Positions 25,786-34,369 of a stretch of 54,527 bases of DNA are shown here, in pieces. The first letter of the stretch is position 1, and the number at the start of each line of letters is the position of its first letter. A program made the translations under genes and the position numbers. Source of the stretch: an uncultured bacterium (GTDB lineage: Bacteria > Bacteroidota > Bacteroidia > Bacteroidales > Bacteroidaceae); the NCBI GenBank assembly GCA_945829115.1, contig CALZTP010000005.1, forward strand, positions 1-54,527, read 5' to 3'. The notes under the pieces are model-generated. The model was not told the origin of the DNA. It saw nothing but the letters and a program-made list of their open reading frames with translations, and did not search any database.

Positions 25786-25829
25786 TTTTTCCGCTCGTCA
25801 CTCTATTACACAAAGAGAGCAGTTTTTTC

Positions 25830-25875
25830 CAATGCCCTGCAACTTCCCTCTGCCATTACAATTACATCATTACAA
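25830..25875 (-). repeat. Right arm of the 46-bp inverted repeat
   Basis: This is the partner of 25455-25500. It overlaps the first one and a half units of the 14-bp tandem array, so the left arm carries the complement of about one and a half such units. Confidence 0.95.
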
Positions 25876-25951
25876 TTACATCATTACAGAGGCAGTATTA
25901 CAGAGTACACCATTACAGAGGCACCATTACAATTACATCATTACACTCATG
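25855..25951 (+). repeat. 14-bp tandem array ending at the GH2 start codon
   Basis: Seven units begin with ATTACA at 25855, 25869, 25883, 25897, 25912, 25926 and 25940. Three are exactly ATTACAATTACATC and the others vary after the first six bases; one unit is 15 bp. The last, partial unit includes the ATG at 25949-25951. The array therefore occupies the whole translation-initiation region. Confidence 0.9.
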
Positions 25952-28399
25952 AAAAAGATCTTCACTACACTAATCTGTTCAACCATCGCTTCTATAGCCT
26001 TGGCACAGGTGTCGTTTGGCAATGCCAGTAAGTTCAACGATAGTTGGCAATTTCTACTAAAAGACGACTCGGCAGCCGTCAATGTTAACTACGACGATTC
26101 TAAGTGGCGCACTCTCAACCTGCCTCACGACTGGTCTATCGAAGGTCGTCTGTCTCCTACTCTCGCCAGTTGTACAGGCTATCTGCCTGCTGGCATTGCT
26201 TGGTATCGCAAGCATTTCACGCTTGCCGATGGCAAACTCTCCGATGCTGCTCTCTGCAAGGAAGCCAACGCACGTACATATATCTATTTCGAAGGTGTTT
26301 ATAACCGCAGCGAGGTTTATCTTAATGGCCACCTTCTTGGTGTGCGCCCAAATGGTTATGCATCTTTCCTCTACGACATGACCCCTTATCTTCAAGAGGG
26401 CGACAACGTTCTTTCTGTGCGTGTTGACCACAGCCGCATTGCCGACTCGCGCTGGTACACTGGCTCGGGCATCTATCGTGATGTGTGGGTGGTGACTGCC
26501 CCTGAGGTGCATCTGGCACAATGGGGCACCGGTTATGTCACCACACGCATTACCAACCAGCAAGCAACAGTGGTGGTTGATGTGGCAATCGACAATGCCT
26601 TGGCTGCTAAAGACGGTCTCAAGGTAAAGGTAGAGATGTCAGATGCTAATGGCAAAACAGTGGCTCAACGTTCTGCCTCTGTCAAGAAACAGGCTGATGC
26701 CAAGACTTCGCTTACTCTCAATGTGGCAAAGCCTCACCGCTGGTCGCTCAACGACCCTTACCTCTACACCATCAAGACCTCCCTCCTCATGGGTGGTAAG
26801 GTCATAGACAGCAATACTATAGAAGCGGGCTTGCGCACTCTCACCTTCGATGCCGACCACGGCTTTGCCCTCAATGGCAAATGGATGAAGGTCAAGGGTG
26901 TGTGCCTGCATCACGATGCCGGCACTCTCGGTGCTGTGGTTCCCGATGCGGTATGGGAGCGTCGTCTGATGAAGCTTAAGGAGATTGGTGTCAATGCCAT
27001 CCGCTGCTCTCACAACCCACAGGCCCCTGTGCTCTATACTCTCTGCGACCGCATGGGTCTGCTCATGATGGACGAAGCAAGTGATGAGTGGGAGTTCCCT
27101 AAGCGCAAATGGATAGAGGGCTGGAATGTTGGCACTCCTGGCTACGATGGCACTTTCGACTTCTTTGAGGAATGGATTGACCGTGATGTTACCGATATGG
27201 TGCGTCGCGACCGCAATCACCCTTCTATCGTGATGTGGAGTATTGGCAACGAGGTTGATTATCCCAACGACCCTTATTCTCACCCTATCCTCAATGGCAA
27301 TAATGCTACTATCAATCAGCCGATGTTCGGTGGCTATGACCCTGCTCGTCCTAATGCCGAACGCATAGGTAAGATTGCCAAGCGCCTTGCCGCCTGTGTT
27401 CGTAGTGTCGATACAAGTCGCCCAGTGACTGGTGCTTTGGCAGGTGTGGTGATGAGCAATCAGACAGAATATCCAGAAGCAGTAGATATTGTTGGTTACA
27501 ACTATACCGAGAAGCGTTACGATGAGGATCACAAGACCTATCCGACACGAGTCATCTATGGTTCTGAGAATGGAGTTGGCTATGATGCATGGACAAGCGT
27601 TCGCGACAAAGAGTTCATCTTTGGACAGTTCATCTGGACAGGTACCGACTATCTCGGTGAGTCTCGTCGCTGGCCTTCACGTGGTCTTCACACAGGTCTC
27701 CTCGACTTTGGCTCGTTCACCAAACCTCGTGGGCATTTCCGTGCATCATTGTGGTGCGAAGAGCCAGTATGCTATATCGGAACCTATATTATTGACTCAG
27801 GAAAAGAGAACCATAGGCTATCTATTGAAGCCGACGATGTCTGGAACTATAGACCTGGTCAGACAATCCGTGTGGTGTGCTATACCAATGCTGCCAAGGC
27901 ACGTCTGCTTCTCAACGGGAATGAAGTTGGTGTGATGAAGCCTTACGACATGAGAAATGGCATCATTACTTGGGATATTCCTTATCAAGACGGTGAGCTG
28001 CGTGCTATTGGCTACGACAACGAAGGCCACGAGGTGTCATCATATTCCATCAAGACAACTGGCCGTCCTTATCAGTTACGTGCGCGTTTCGACAATATCG
28101 ATGGCAACAAGGCCGCAACTGTTGCCAATGCCATCAATCACGTCGTTGTAGAGGTGCTTGACGAAGAGGGTAATGTTGTGAAACTTGCCGACAACAACAT
28201 CACTTGCCACATTGATGGCGATGCTTCGTTGCTCGGATTGGAGAATTCAGACAATGCCGACATGGGCGACTATCGCGACAACTGTCAGCGTGTCTTCAAG
28301 GGACGTCTGCTGGCTTATGTCCGTAATGGTGAAAATGGTGGGAAGGTGAAGCTAACATTCACTTCGCCTCTACTACAAGATGCCGTCATCGAGTACTGA
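25949..28399 (+). CDS. Secreted glycoside hydrolase family 2 (beta-galactosidase-like)
   Basis: The protein has 816 residues from the ATG at 25949, which gives a clear signal peptide (MKKIFTTLICSTIASIALAQ). The frame is open to 25706, but the extra part is encoded by repeats. Domains are an N-terminal GH2 sugar-binding fold (DSWQFLLKDD, LPHDWSIEG), an Ig-like domain, a TIM barrel, and a C-terminal DUF4982-like region. The acid/base is Glu435 (WSIGNEVDYP) and the likely nucleophile Glu540 (YGSENGVGYDAW). It hydrolyses beta-galactosides or related beta-glycosides in the periplasm or outside; the exact substrate is not readable. Gly codons sampled are nearly all GGC/GGT and Arg codons CGT/CGC, unlike the neighbouring genes rich in GGA, AGA and AGG. 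This suggests later acquisition. Confidence 0.9.
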   Translation: MKKIFTTLICSTIASIALAQVSFGNASKFNDSWQFLLKDDSAAVNVNYDDSKWRTLNLPHDWSIEGRLSPTLASCTGYLPAGIAWYRKHFTLADGKLSDAALCKEANARTYIYFEGVYNRSEVYLNGHLLGVRPNGYASFLYDMTPYLQEGDNVLSVRVDHSRIADSRWYTGSGIYRDVWVVTAPEVHLAQWGTGYVTTRITNQQATVVVDVAIDNALAAKDGLKVKVEMSDANGKTVAQRSASVKKQADAKTSLTLNVAKPHRWSLNDPYLYTIKTSLLMGGKVIDSNTIEAGLRTLTFDADHGFALNGKWMKVKGVCLHHDAGTLGAVVPDAVWERRLMKLKEIGVNAIRCSHNPQAPVLYTLCDRMGLLMMDEASDEWEFPKRKWIEGWNVGTPGYDGTFDFFEEWIDRDVTDMVRRDRNHPSIVMWSIGNEVDYPNDPYSHPILNGNNATINQPMFGGYDPARPNAERIGKIAKRLAACVRSVDTSRPVTGALAGVVMSNQTEYPEAVDIVGYNYTEKRYDEDHKTYPTRVIYGSENGVGYDAWTSVRDKEFIFGQFIWTGTDYLGESRRWPSRGLHTGLLDFGSFTKPRGHFRASLWCEEPVCYIGTYIIDSGKENHRLSIEADDVWNYRPGQTIRVVCYTNAAKARLLLNGNEVGVMKPYDMRNGIITWDIPYQDGELRAIGYDNEGHEVSSYSIKTTGRPYQLRARFDNIDGNKAATVANAINHVVVEVLDEEGNVVKLADNNITCHIDGDASLLGLENSDNADMGDYRDNCQRVFKGRLLAYVRNGENGGKVKLTFTSPLLQDAVIEY

Positions 28400-28598
28400 T
28401 TGGTGCCAGAAGTAAGACGTGCTTTCCTCAACCAGCACTTCTTTCCAAGAGCAACGGTGGTCATCAACCGCTATGCGAGACCTGAAGGAAGTGTCATGGA
28501 AGAGAAATTCATAACTGTCAACAACGACATTCTTGGTGCATATAAAAAAGGTGCCAGCATTTTCTACCCTAAACATCTCAGCAACAGTAAATGCAGAG
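28400..28598. other. Gap between convergent GH2 and symporter genes
   Basis: The GH2 frame stays open after its TGA for 101 more codons into the symporter gene, but the predicted product has no recognisable domain. No obvious terminator hairpin is seen. It may be a decayed remnant or chance. Confidence 0.4.
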
Positions 28599-29822
28599 TT
28601 AAAGATCGAGGTCAGTCATTGCTGCGACACAAGAATCCGACCAAACGTTTTCGGCTGTTTCTATCATATCTATTATGGTATAAACAGGCAGTATTATACC
28701 CATAATTGCGATAGGAGCACCGATGCCGGTCATTAGTGAGAGTGTGAGGAAAAAACATCCCATTGGTACACCAGCATTGCCTATGGCTGACACCACAGAA
28801 AGGAGAAGCCATAGAAGCATGGTTGGAATAGTGAGCTCAATGCCACCGTTCTGCATAACAAATAAAGATGTTACAAGGATGAAAGCCGCACAGCCGTTCA
28901 TATTAATGGTGGTGCAGATGGGCAAGACGAAACGTGCCACCTTTGAACTGACGCCGAGACGTCTTTCAGCAGTTTCCATCGTAACGGGCAAGGTAGCTGC
29001 AGAACTCTTTGTGAACAGAGCCATGAGAACGGCTGGCATCATTTTTCCAAGTGTTCGCACCGGATTAATGCCACGAGAAAGAAGGAATAGTGGCAAAACA
29101 ATAAAGAACTGTATGCAGTTTCCGCCTAAGATCACAAGTATATACTTTCCAAGGGAATCGGCAGCAACTCCCGCTGAGACTTGTGCCGCCAGCTGTTCGG
29201 CAAATGCGAGAATGCCAAGAGGTAATGTCCAGATAAGCCAATGTATAAGTTTGAAAAGTAGTTCTTGAAGACCTTGCAGTGCCTTAACAACAATCTCTAC
29301 TCCCTCTGTGCGCTTCATCTTTGCCAATGCCATACCCACAGCAAAGGCAATGAGAATGAGCGACAGAACATTGCCCTCAAGGAAGGGGCGGACAATATTG
29401 TTTGGCACAACAGACAGGAAGTGTTCCTTATATGATTTCTGTGAATACTCAGAAATTTCTGATAATCCAGCAGAACCGATAACGCCTTCTGGAAGATTTC
29501 CCGGTGCCACAAGAATGTATAGGAGAAGTCCTACTGCAGCAGCTGATAATGTGGTGAGTACTGTATATTTGAGTGCAGTGCGGAAAATTCGCCCTGAATC
29601 ACTCTGCGTTCCGAGCGTTGCAAGTGTGGTTATTACAGCGAGTACGATGGTAGGCACTGCGAGCAGTTGGAATAGTCGTGTATATACGCTCGCAATGAAA
29701 TTCATCACCTCGTCAATCCAACCGATGGCAAGCATTCCCAAAGCCACTCCAATCACCAATGCTCCAATCCACAACACCATCTGGCGCTGTTGCCCTTTAG
29801 CAGATTTTCTCTTTGTTGTCAT
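28599..29822 (-). CDS. Dicarboxylate/amino acid:cation symporter (DAACS family)
   Basis: The 407-residue inner-membrane protein has about eight helices and two re-entrant loops. The family core is plain: TKSSAATLPVTMETAERRLG, then LPICTTINMNGCAAF, then GIGAPIAIMGIILPVYTI. Such proteins bring in glutamate, aspartate, serine/threonine or C4-dicarboxylates with Na+ or H+. The specific substrate cannot be fixed, because both GltP-like and SstT-like members share these motifs. The gene is read leftward from a -7 motif at 29878-29885, divergent from the pectin enzyme and convergent with the GH2 gene. Confidence 0.92.
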   Translation of the reverse strand: MTTKRKSAKGQQRQMVLWIGALVIGVALGMLAIGWIDEVMNFIASVYTRLFQLLAVPTIVLAVITTLATLGTQSDSGRIFRTALKYTVLTTLSAAAVGLLLYILVAPGNLPEGVIGSAGLSEISEYSQKSYKEHFLSVVPNNIVRPFLEGNVLSLILIAFAVGMALAKMKRTEGVEIVVKALQGLQELLFKLIHWLIWTLPLGILAFAEQLAAQVSAGVAADSLGKYILVILGGNCIQFFIVLPLFLLSRGINPVRTLGKMMPAVLMALFTKSSAATLPVTMETAERRLGVSSKVARFVLPICTTINMNGCAAFILVTSLFVMQNGGIELTIPTMLLWLLLSVVSAIGNAGVPMGCFFLTLSLMTGIGAPIAIMGIILPVYTIIDMIETAENVWSDSCVAAMTDLDL

Positions 29823-29877
29823 ATCTATATCATTATTATTAAGAAAACAGCGGCACTGCCAAAATGCAATGTCTCTG

Positions 29878-29885
29878 CAAAGTTA
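29878..29885 (-). promoter_or_regulatory. -7 element for the symporter gene
   Basis: On the minus strand the sequence is TAACTTTG, 55 bases before the start codon. No -33 TTTG is present at the right spacing. Confidence 0.45.
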
Positions 29886-30057
29886 CGTATTTTTTCTGAA
29901 ACTATGATTTAGATTTAGAATTATTTAATCAAACAGTGAAAGTGTTTGTTTGACTACTCCAATAGCAAGGGCTAAGGACAACTGGCGGCGATGCTAAGTA
30001 TGTAATCCAAAGGGTGTTCATTGGTTCAAAAAAAAAAATTAAATTTTGTGCTATTAT

Positions 30058-30088
30058 TTTGTGTTATCATCAATTTACACTACCTTTG
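30058..30088 (+). promoter_or_regulatory. Promoter of the pectate lyase-pectinesterase gene
   Basis: TTTG (30058-30061), 19 bases, then TACCTTTG (30081-30088), a full consensus pair 46 bases before the ATG. Confidence 0.7.
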
Positions 30089-30134
30089 CAGGAAGAAGGA
30101 AAATAGGAATGAAAATACATAAACCTAAATCACT

Positions 30135-32264
30135 ATGAAACTAAGAAATTTAATAATTGTTATTGCGCTATTAATGGGAACATGCATTACACTACAAGCG
30201 CAGGAGAAGAAAGGGAAAAGAAAGAGCTACAAGGCTGTTATGAGCACTAAGAACCCAGAGTTCTTCAAAACAGACGATGCAAAACGCATTGGCGAACAGG
30301 TCTTGCTGTTTCAAAGGGTAACGGGCGGATGGCCAAAGAACACCGACATGGTGACTCCGTTGAACTATGAGCAGGCTGAGAAGGTAAAGAAAGAGAAGAA
30401 GAAGACCGATGACTCTACCGTTGACAACCATGCCACTACACGCGAGATGCTCTTCCTCGCAAACCTATACGATGCCACGAAGGAGACGAAATTCCGCGAT
30501 GCAGTGCGTAAGGGATTTGAATATCTCCTTTCTGGGCAATACGAGAATGGCGGCTGGCCGCAGTTCTGGCCAAATCCGCAAGGCTATCAGGTACATATCA
30601 CCTATAACGATGACAACATCGTAAACATCTTGAAAATGTTCCTTGCGGTAACAAACAACGAGCGACCTTTCAAAAACGATATCGCTGACGAGGTTCTGAA
30701 AAACAGGATAAAGGAATCTACAGCCCGTGCGATAGACTGTATCTTAAAGACTCAGATTCGTGTAAAAGGGAAGCCGACAGTATGGTGTCAGCAACACTAT
30801 AAAGACTCTTTTGAACCTGCTCCTGCAAGAGCCTTCGAACTTCCTTCCTACTGTTCTGCTGAGAGTGCCAGACTCATAGAGGTGCTTATGTCGCTCCCAA
30901 ACCCCGACAAGCGAATTATAGAGGCTGTCAATGGGGCAATGGCTTGGTTTGAGAAATACAAGGTTACGGGCTATAAGATTGTCAGAACAGGAGATTATGC
31001 AGACCTCGCTGGTCGTGACACGAAGATGGTGGCAGACGAGAATGCTGCTCCTATGTGGGGACGGTTCTACGATCTGGAATACTGCGAGCCATTCGTTGTA
31101 GACCGTGACGGAGTGATGAGAAGAAGAATTGAGGATATTGGTTTCGAGAGAAGGTCGGGATATGCATGGTATACAGAATCTCCTGCATTGCTCTACGAAC
31201 AGTATGACTCATGGGCAGAGAAATATTGTCCGAAGAAGAAAGTTCGGTTGAACCTTCATGGAAAGGGTGGCAATGAGCTTGGCATCTTCCAACTCTTCCG
31301 TGTTCCTGCACATCACGACAAAGACTATGATGCCGTTGTAAAGGCAGGCATGAGCATTCAAGAAGCCATTGACAAGGCACCAAGACACTCCACGAAGCCT
31401 TACACCATCTTTATAAAAAAAGGTCTCTACGAAGAAAAGGTGGTTGTTGACCGACCAAACATCGTGCTTGTAGGCGAAGACAAAGAGAATACTGTTATAC
31501 GCATTGCCGAGACTGAAAAGACAAAGAAGGTGCTGGCACGAAACGGCAAGGAGGTGCACCATGGCGTTCTTGTGTTGACAGAAGAGGCAGACAGTTGTGT
31601 GATCTCCTCGCTAACCATCTACAACAACTACGGAACTACCGTGGAGCCAGGAAACACAACACACCAGATGGCGGTCTTTGGGCGTGCCAACCATACCATT
31701 ATCGTAAACAGCAGCATCTGGGCTGACGGAAACGATGCGCTAAGCCTTTGGGCAGAGGGTGGAAACGGCATGTATTACCATGCCGACCTTGACCTAAGGT
31801 GCAAGGGTGTTGACTTCCTTTGTCCGAGGGGATGGTGCTATGCCACTCGCTGCCATTTCTTTGGTGATGGACATGCCATGATATGGCACGATGGCAGGGG
31901 CGATAAGACAAAGAAGTTGGTGATCACGAACTCTACCTTCGATGCTGCTTCACCGACAAAATTAGGGCGTTGGCACCATGACTCTATGTTCTACCTCATA
32001 AACTGCAGAATGTCGAAAAACGTACTGGACTCAAACATCCAATACGCATATTCAGACAAGGTGCTCGACCCATGCCCGTGGGGCGAGAGGGTCTACTACC
32101 TCTATTGCAACAGAGAGGGTGGACACAGCGGTTGGCTTGACGACAATATCGAAAAGAGTGAGGAACCAGGAACTTACCATAGCACAACTGCATCTTGGAC
32201 CTTCCATGGAAAATGGGACCCAGAGAAACACATTCGTGACCTTTGGAAATTTATTTCCTATTAG
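30135..32264 (+). CDS. Secreted pectate lyase (PL10) - pectinesterase (CE8) fusion
   Basis: The 709-residue protein has a signal peptide (about 1-22, ending LQAQ). Residues about 35-360 match PL10 pectate lyases (VTGGWPKNTDM, YENGGWPQFWPNPQGY, TYNDDNIVNIL, ALLYEQYDSW). Residues about 395-690 form a CE8-type parallel beta-helix: IFIKKGLYEEKVVVDRPNIVLVGE in spaced form, ANHTIIVNSSI, GNDALSLW and GVDFLCPRG. The last carries the likely catalytic Asp of the usual GxVDFIFG motif, while the first motif has Asn-Asp instead of Gln-Asp. The fusion would remove methyl esters and then cleave the exposed polygalacturonate. No SusC/SusD pair or T9SS C-terminal domain is nearby. Confidence 0.9.
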   Translation: MKLRNLIIVIALLMGTCITLQAQEKKGKRKSYKAVMSTKNPEFFKTDDAKRIGEQVLLFQRVTGGWPKNTDMVTPLNYEQAEKVKKEKKKTDDSTVDNHATTREMLFLANLYDATKETKFRDAVRKGFEYLLSGQYENGGWPQFWPNPQGYQVHITYNDDNIVNILKMFLAVTNNERPFKNDIADEVLKNRIKESTARAIDCILKTQIRVKGKPTVWCQQHYKDSFEPAPARAFELPSYCSAESARLIEVLMSLPNPDKRIIEAVNGAMAWFEKYKVTGYKIVRTGDYADLAGRDTKMVADENAAPMWGRFYDLEYCEPFVVDRDGVMRRRIEDIGFERRSGYAWYTESPALLYEQYDSWAEKYCPKKKVRLNLHGKGGNELGIFQLFRVPAHHDKDYDAVVKAGMSIQEAIDKAPRHSTKPYTIFIKKGLYEEKVVVDRPNIVLVGEDKENTVIRIAETEKTKKVLARNGKEVHHGVLVLTEEADSCVISSLTIYNNYGTTVEPGNTTHQMAVFGRANHTIIVNSSIWADGNDALSLWAEGGNGMYYHADLDLRCKGVDFLCPRGWCYATRCHFFGDGHAMIWHDGRGDKTKKLVITNSTFDAASPTKLGRWHHDSMFYLINCRMSKNVLDSNIQYAYSDKVLDPCPWGERVYYLYCNREGGHSGWLDDNIEKSEEPGTYHSTTASWTFHGKWDPEKHIRDLWKFISY

Positions 32265-32317
32265 TGTTACAACACAAAAAATATCAAAACCAACACCCAC
32301 AAACAAAGAAAACAATT

Positions 32318-34153
32318 ATGCCAGTAACAGAAAAAAGCAGAAACATTTGTCTGGAGGAGAAGATAAGGAGGCTTCGGGAGCTAATGAAGCGAGAAGGAAT
32401 AGGAGCATTCATATTCCCAAGCAGTGACCCACACAATGGGGAATATGTTCCAGAGCACTGGCATGGCAGGGAGTGGATAAGTGGATTCACTGGCTCTGCC
32501 GGAACAGCTGTTGTCACAATGCATAGTGCTGCCCTGTGGACCGACTCCAGATATTTCATTCAAGCAGCAAAAGAACTTATCGGAAGCGAGTATATCCTCA
32601 TGCGAGAGAAGCTCACCGAAACGCCTTCCATTACAGAGTGGCTGAAACGAGAACTTGCAGACTCTAAGAGCAAAGAGGTGGGCATTGACGGAATGGTTAT
32701 TGCAGCTTCTGATGCCGAGGCACTCATTCGTGAACTTCGGGCAGCAGGCGGACTGACACTTAAAACAAACCTCGACCCATTAGAGGAAATTTGGGAAGAC
32801 CGTCCTGCCATTCCTCTGAATGCAATTCGTGTTCATCCATTGGAATATGCTGGTGAGAGCGCAAAAGAAAAAATCAGTAGAATTAGGAAGGAGCTTCGCA
32901 AGCAGCATGCAGATGGAATGCTCGTCACGGAACTCGACGAGATTGCATGGACTCTGAACATCCGTGGCACAGATGTGAACTGCACTCCTGTGGCTGTTGG
33001 CTATCTCCTAATCTCTTCCTCTTCTGCAACACTCTTCACCGATAGCAGGAAGGTTTCTAAGGAGGTTAGTGACTATCTGCTCAAAGAGGGGGTGGAGACA
33101 GAGGAATACAGCAATATTCTTGACGGACTGAGGAGGTATCCAGACTATAACATCCTTCTCGACCCAAATAGCGTAAACTATTATATATATAATAAGGTAA
33201 AGACAAACATCATTTCTGGCACTTCTCCAATCCCTGCCATGAAAGCCATAAAAAACGAGGCAGAGAAAGAGGGATTCAGAAAGGCTATGTTCCGTGACGG
33301 CATCGCCATGATGAAGTTCGTGAAATGGCTGAAGGATGGTGCGAGGAAGCATAGAGAGGAGAATAAAGATGAGGACAGTCTGCTCGTCATTGATAGCAAA
33401 GTGCAGACGGAAATGAGCATCTGCAGGAAGCTGTATGAGCTGAGGGCAGAGCAGGAGGGTTTCCTTGATGTGTCGTTCGAAACAATCGCTGGCTATGGGG
33501 AACATGGGGCTATTGTACATTACGAGCCTACAGAAGAGAGCGACATTCCCCTGAAGGCGAAAGGATTCTTGCTGCTCGACAGTGGTGCTCAATACATTTA
33601 TGGCACCACCGACATAACAAGAACAATTCCACTCGGACCTCTCACAGAAGAGGAGAAACTTGTCTATACGCTCGTGCTGAAAGGGCATATAGACCTCCAA
33701 CTGCTGAAATTCCCTGATGGCGCTTGCGGAACACAACTCGACGTGATTGCAAGGAAAGCACTCTGGGAATACGGATACAACTACCTCCACGGCACTGGAC
33801 ATGGCGTGGGCTCTTGTCTCTCCGTTCATGAGGGTCCACATCAAATAAGAATGGAATACCGCTCTGCACCCATACATGCTGGCATGACCATTACCGATGA
33901 GCCAGGAATCTATCTCGAAGAACTCTTCGGGGTGAGAATAGAGAACACTCTTCTTACAAAGAAATACACCACTCCGTTAGAGAAAGCAGGGCGCACCCTC
34001 TACCCTACCCCTTGCTTCCTTGAGTTCGAAACACTAACACTCTGCACCATCGATACGGAACCAATCCTCTGGAATCTTCTTACACCAGAAGAGAAGGAAT
34101 GGTTAGAAACCTACAACCGTCTGGTTGAAGAAAGATTAAACCCTTACTTGTAA
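32318..34153 (+). CDS. pepP: Xaa-Pro aminopeptidase (aminopeptidase P, M24B)
   Basis: The product has 611 residues from the ATG at 32318; the frame is open from 32243 but that part overlaps pel and is not family-like. The size fits the three-domain, eukaryote-like aminopeptidase P. Two N-terminal creatinase-like domains (GIGAFIFPSSDPHNGEY) are followed by the pita-bread peptidase fold. Metal ligands are in LDSGAQYIYGTTDITRT, HGTGHGVG, DEPGIY and FLEFETLTL. No signal peptide is seen, so it is cytoplasmic. It removes N-terminal residues preceding proline. The gene is 53 bp after the pectin enzyme. Confidence 0.92.
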   Translation: MPVTEKSRNICLEEKIRRLRELMKREGIGAFIFPSSDPHNGEYVPEHWHGREWISGFTGSAGTAVVTMHSAALWTDSRYFIQAAKELIGSEYILMREKLTETPSITEWLKRELADSKSKEVGIDGMVIAASDAEALIRELRAAGGLTLKTNLDPLEEIWEDRPAIPLNAIRVHPLEYAGESAKEKISRIRKELRKQHADGMLVTELDEIAWTLNIRGTDVNCTPVAVGYLLISSSSATLFTDSRKVSKEVSDYLLKEGVETEEYSNILDGLRRYPDYNILLDPNSVNYYIYNKVKTNIISGTSPIPAMKAIKNEAEKEGFRKAMFRDGIAMMKFVKWLKDGARKHREENKDEDSLLVIDSKVQTEMSICRKLYELRAEQEGFLDVSFETIAGYGEHGAIVHYEPTEESDIPLKAKGFLLLDSGAQYIYGTTDITRTIPLGPLTEEEKLVYTLVLKGHIDLQLLKFPDGACGTQLDVIARKALWEYGYNYLHGTGHGVGSCLSVHEGPHQIRMEYRSAPIHAGMTITDEPGIYLEELFGVRIENTLLTKKYTTPLEKAGRTLYPTPCFLEFETLTLCTIDTEPILWNLLTPEEKEWLETYNRLVEERLNPYL

Positions 34154-34306
34154 GAAAACAGAACAGATGGTTCAAATGAACTTTCGAGTCACTGCAATAA
34201 AAATATAAAAATTCATTATCGACATCAAAAAAAGGCAGGGTTATAATACTTTTTTGACCTAAAAAGGAAAAAAAATGTTAGAAATCAAAATAATATACAG
34301 AAAAAC

Positions 34307-34337
34307 TTTGCAGGAATAATTTTTTTTCGTAATTTTG
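34307..34337 (+). promoter_or_regulatory. Promoter of malate dehydrogenase
   Basis: TTTG (34307-34310), 19 bases, then TAATTTTG (34330-34337), 32 bases before the ATG. This is the cleanest consensus promoter in the window. Confidence 0.75.
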
Positions 34338-34369
34338 CAGTGTAATTCAAAAAACAAATATAGAAAACA

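Larger units (their letters stand above)
25382..25948. other. Repeat-rich non-coding leader of the GH2 gene
   Basis: No convincing ORF lies here. The stretch holds a 46-bp inverted repeat (25455-25500 and 25830-25875), a 32-bp direct duplication (25609-25673), a 22-bp direct duplication (25696-25739), a GC palindrome (25773-25785) and a 14-bp tandem array that runs into the GH2 start codon. No clean TAnnTTTG promoter is visible. This is the densest repeat region of the window. Confidence 0.8.
29823..30134. other. Divergent intergenic region, symporter and pectin enzyme
   Basis: It holds a leftward -7 motif (29878-29885), a hairpin CAAACA/TGTTTG (29930-29935 and 29943-29948) and the full rightward promoter at 30058-30088. 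No gene is seen. Confidence 0.7.

Noticed and set aside
25706..25948. N-terminal extension of the GH2 protein
   Set aside because: The extra 81 residues are translations of repeats; a normal signal peptide begins at the ATG at 25949.
26639..27532. 297-codon minus-strand frame inside the GH2 gene
   Set aside because: It is the antisense shadow of a gene with clear catalytic motifs.
28400..28705. 101-codon plus-strand ORF after GH2
   Set aside because: It starts at a TTG right after the GH2 stop, has no domain and runs into the opposing symporter gene.
28723..29907. Two long plus-strand frames opposite the symporter
   Set aside because: They are shadows; the minus-strand protein has full DAACS motifs.
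33008..33877. 289-codon minus-strand frame
   Set aside because: It is the antisense shadow of aminopeptidase P.
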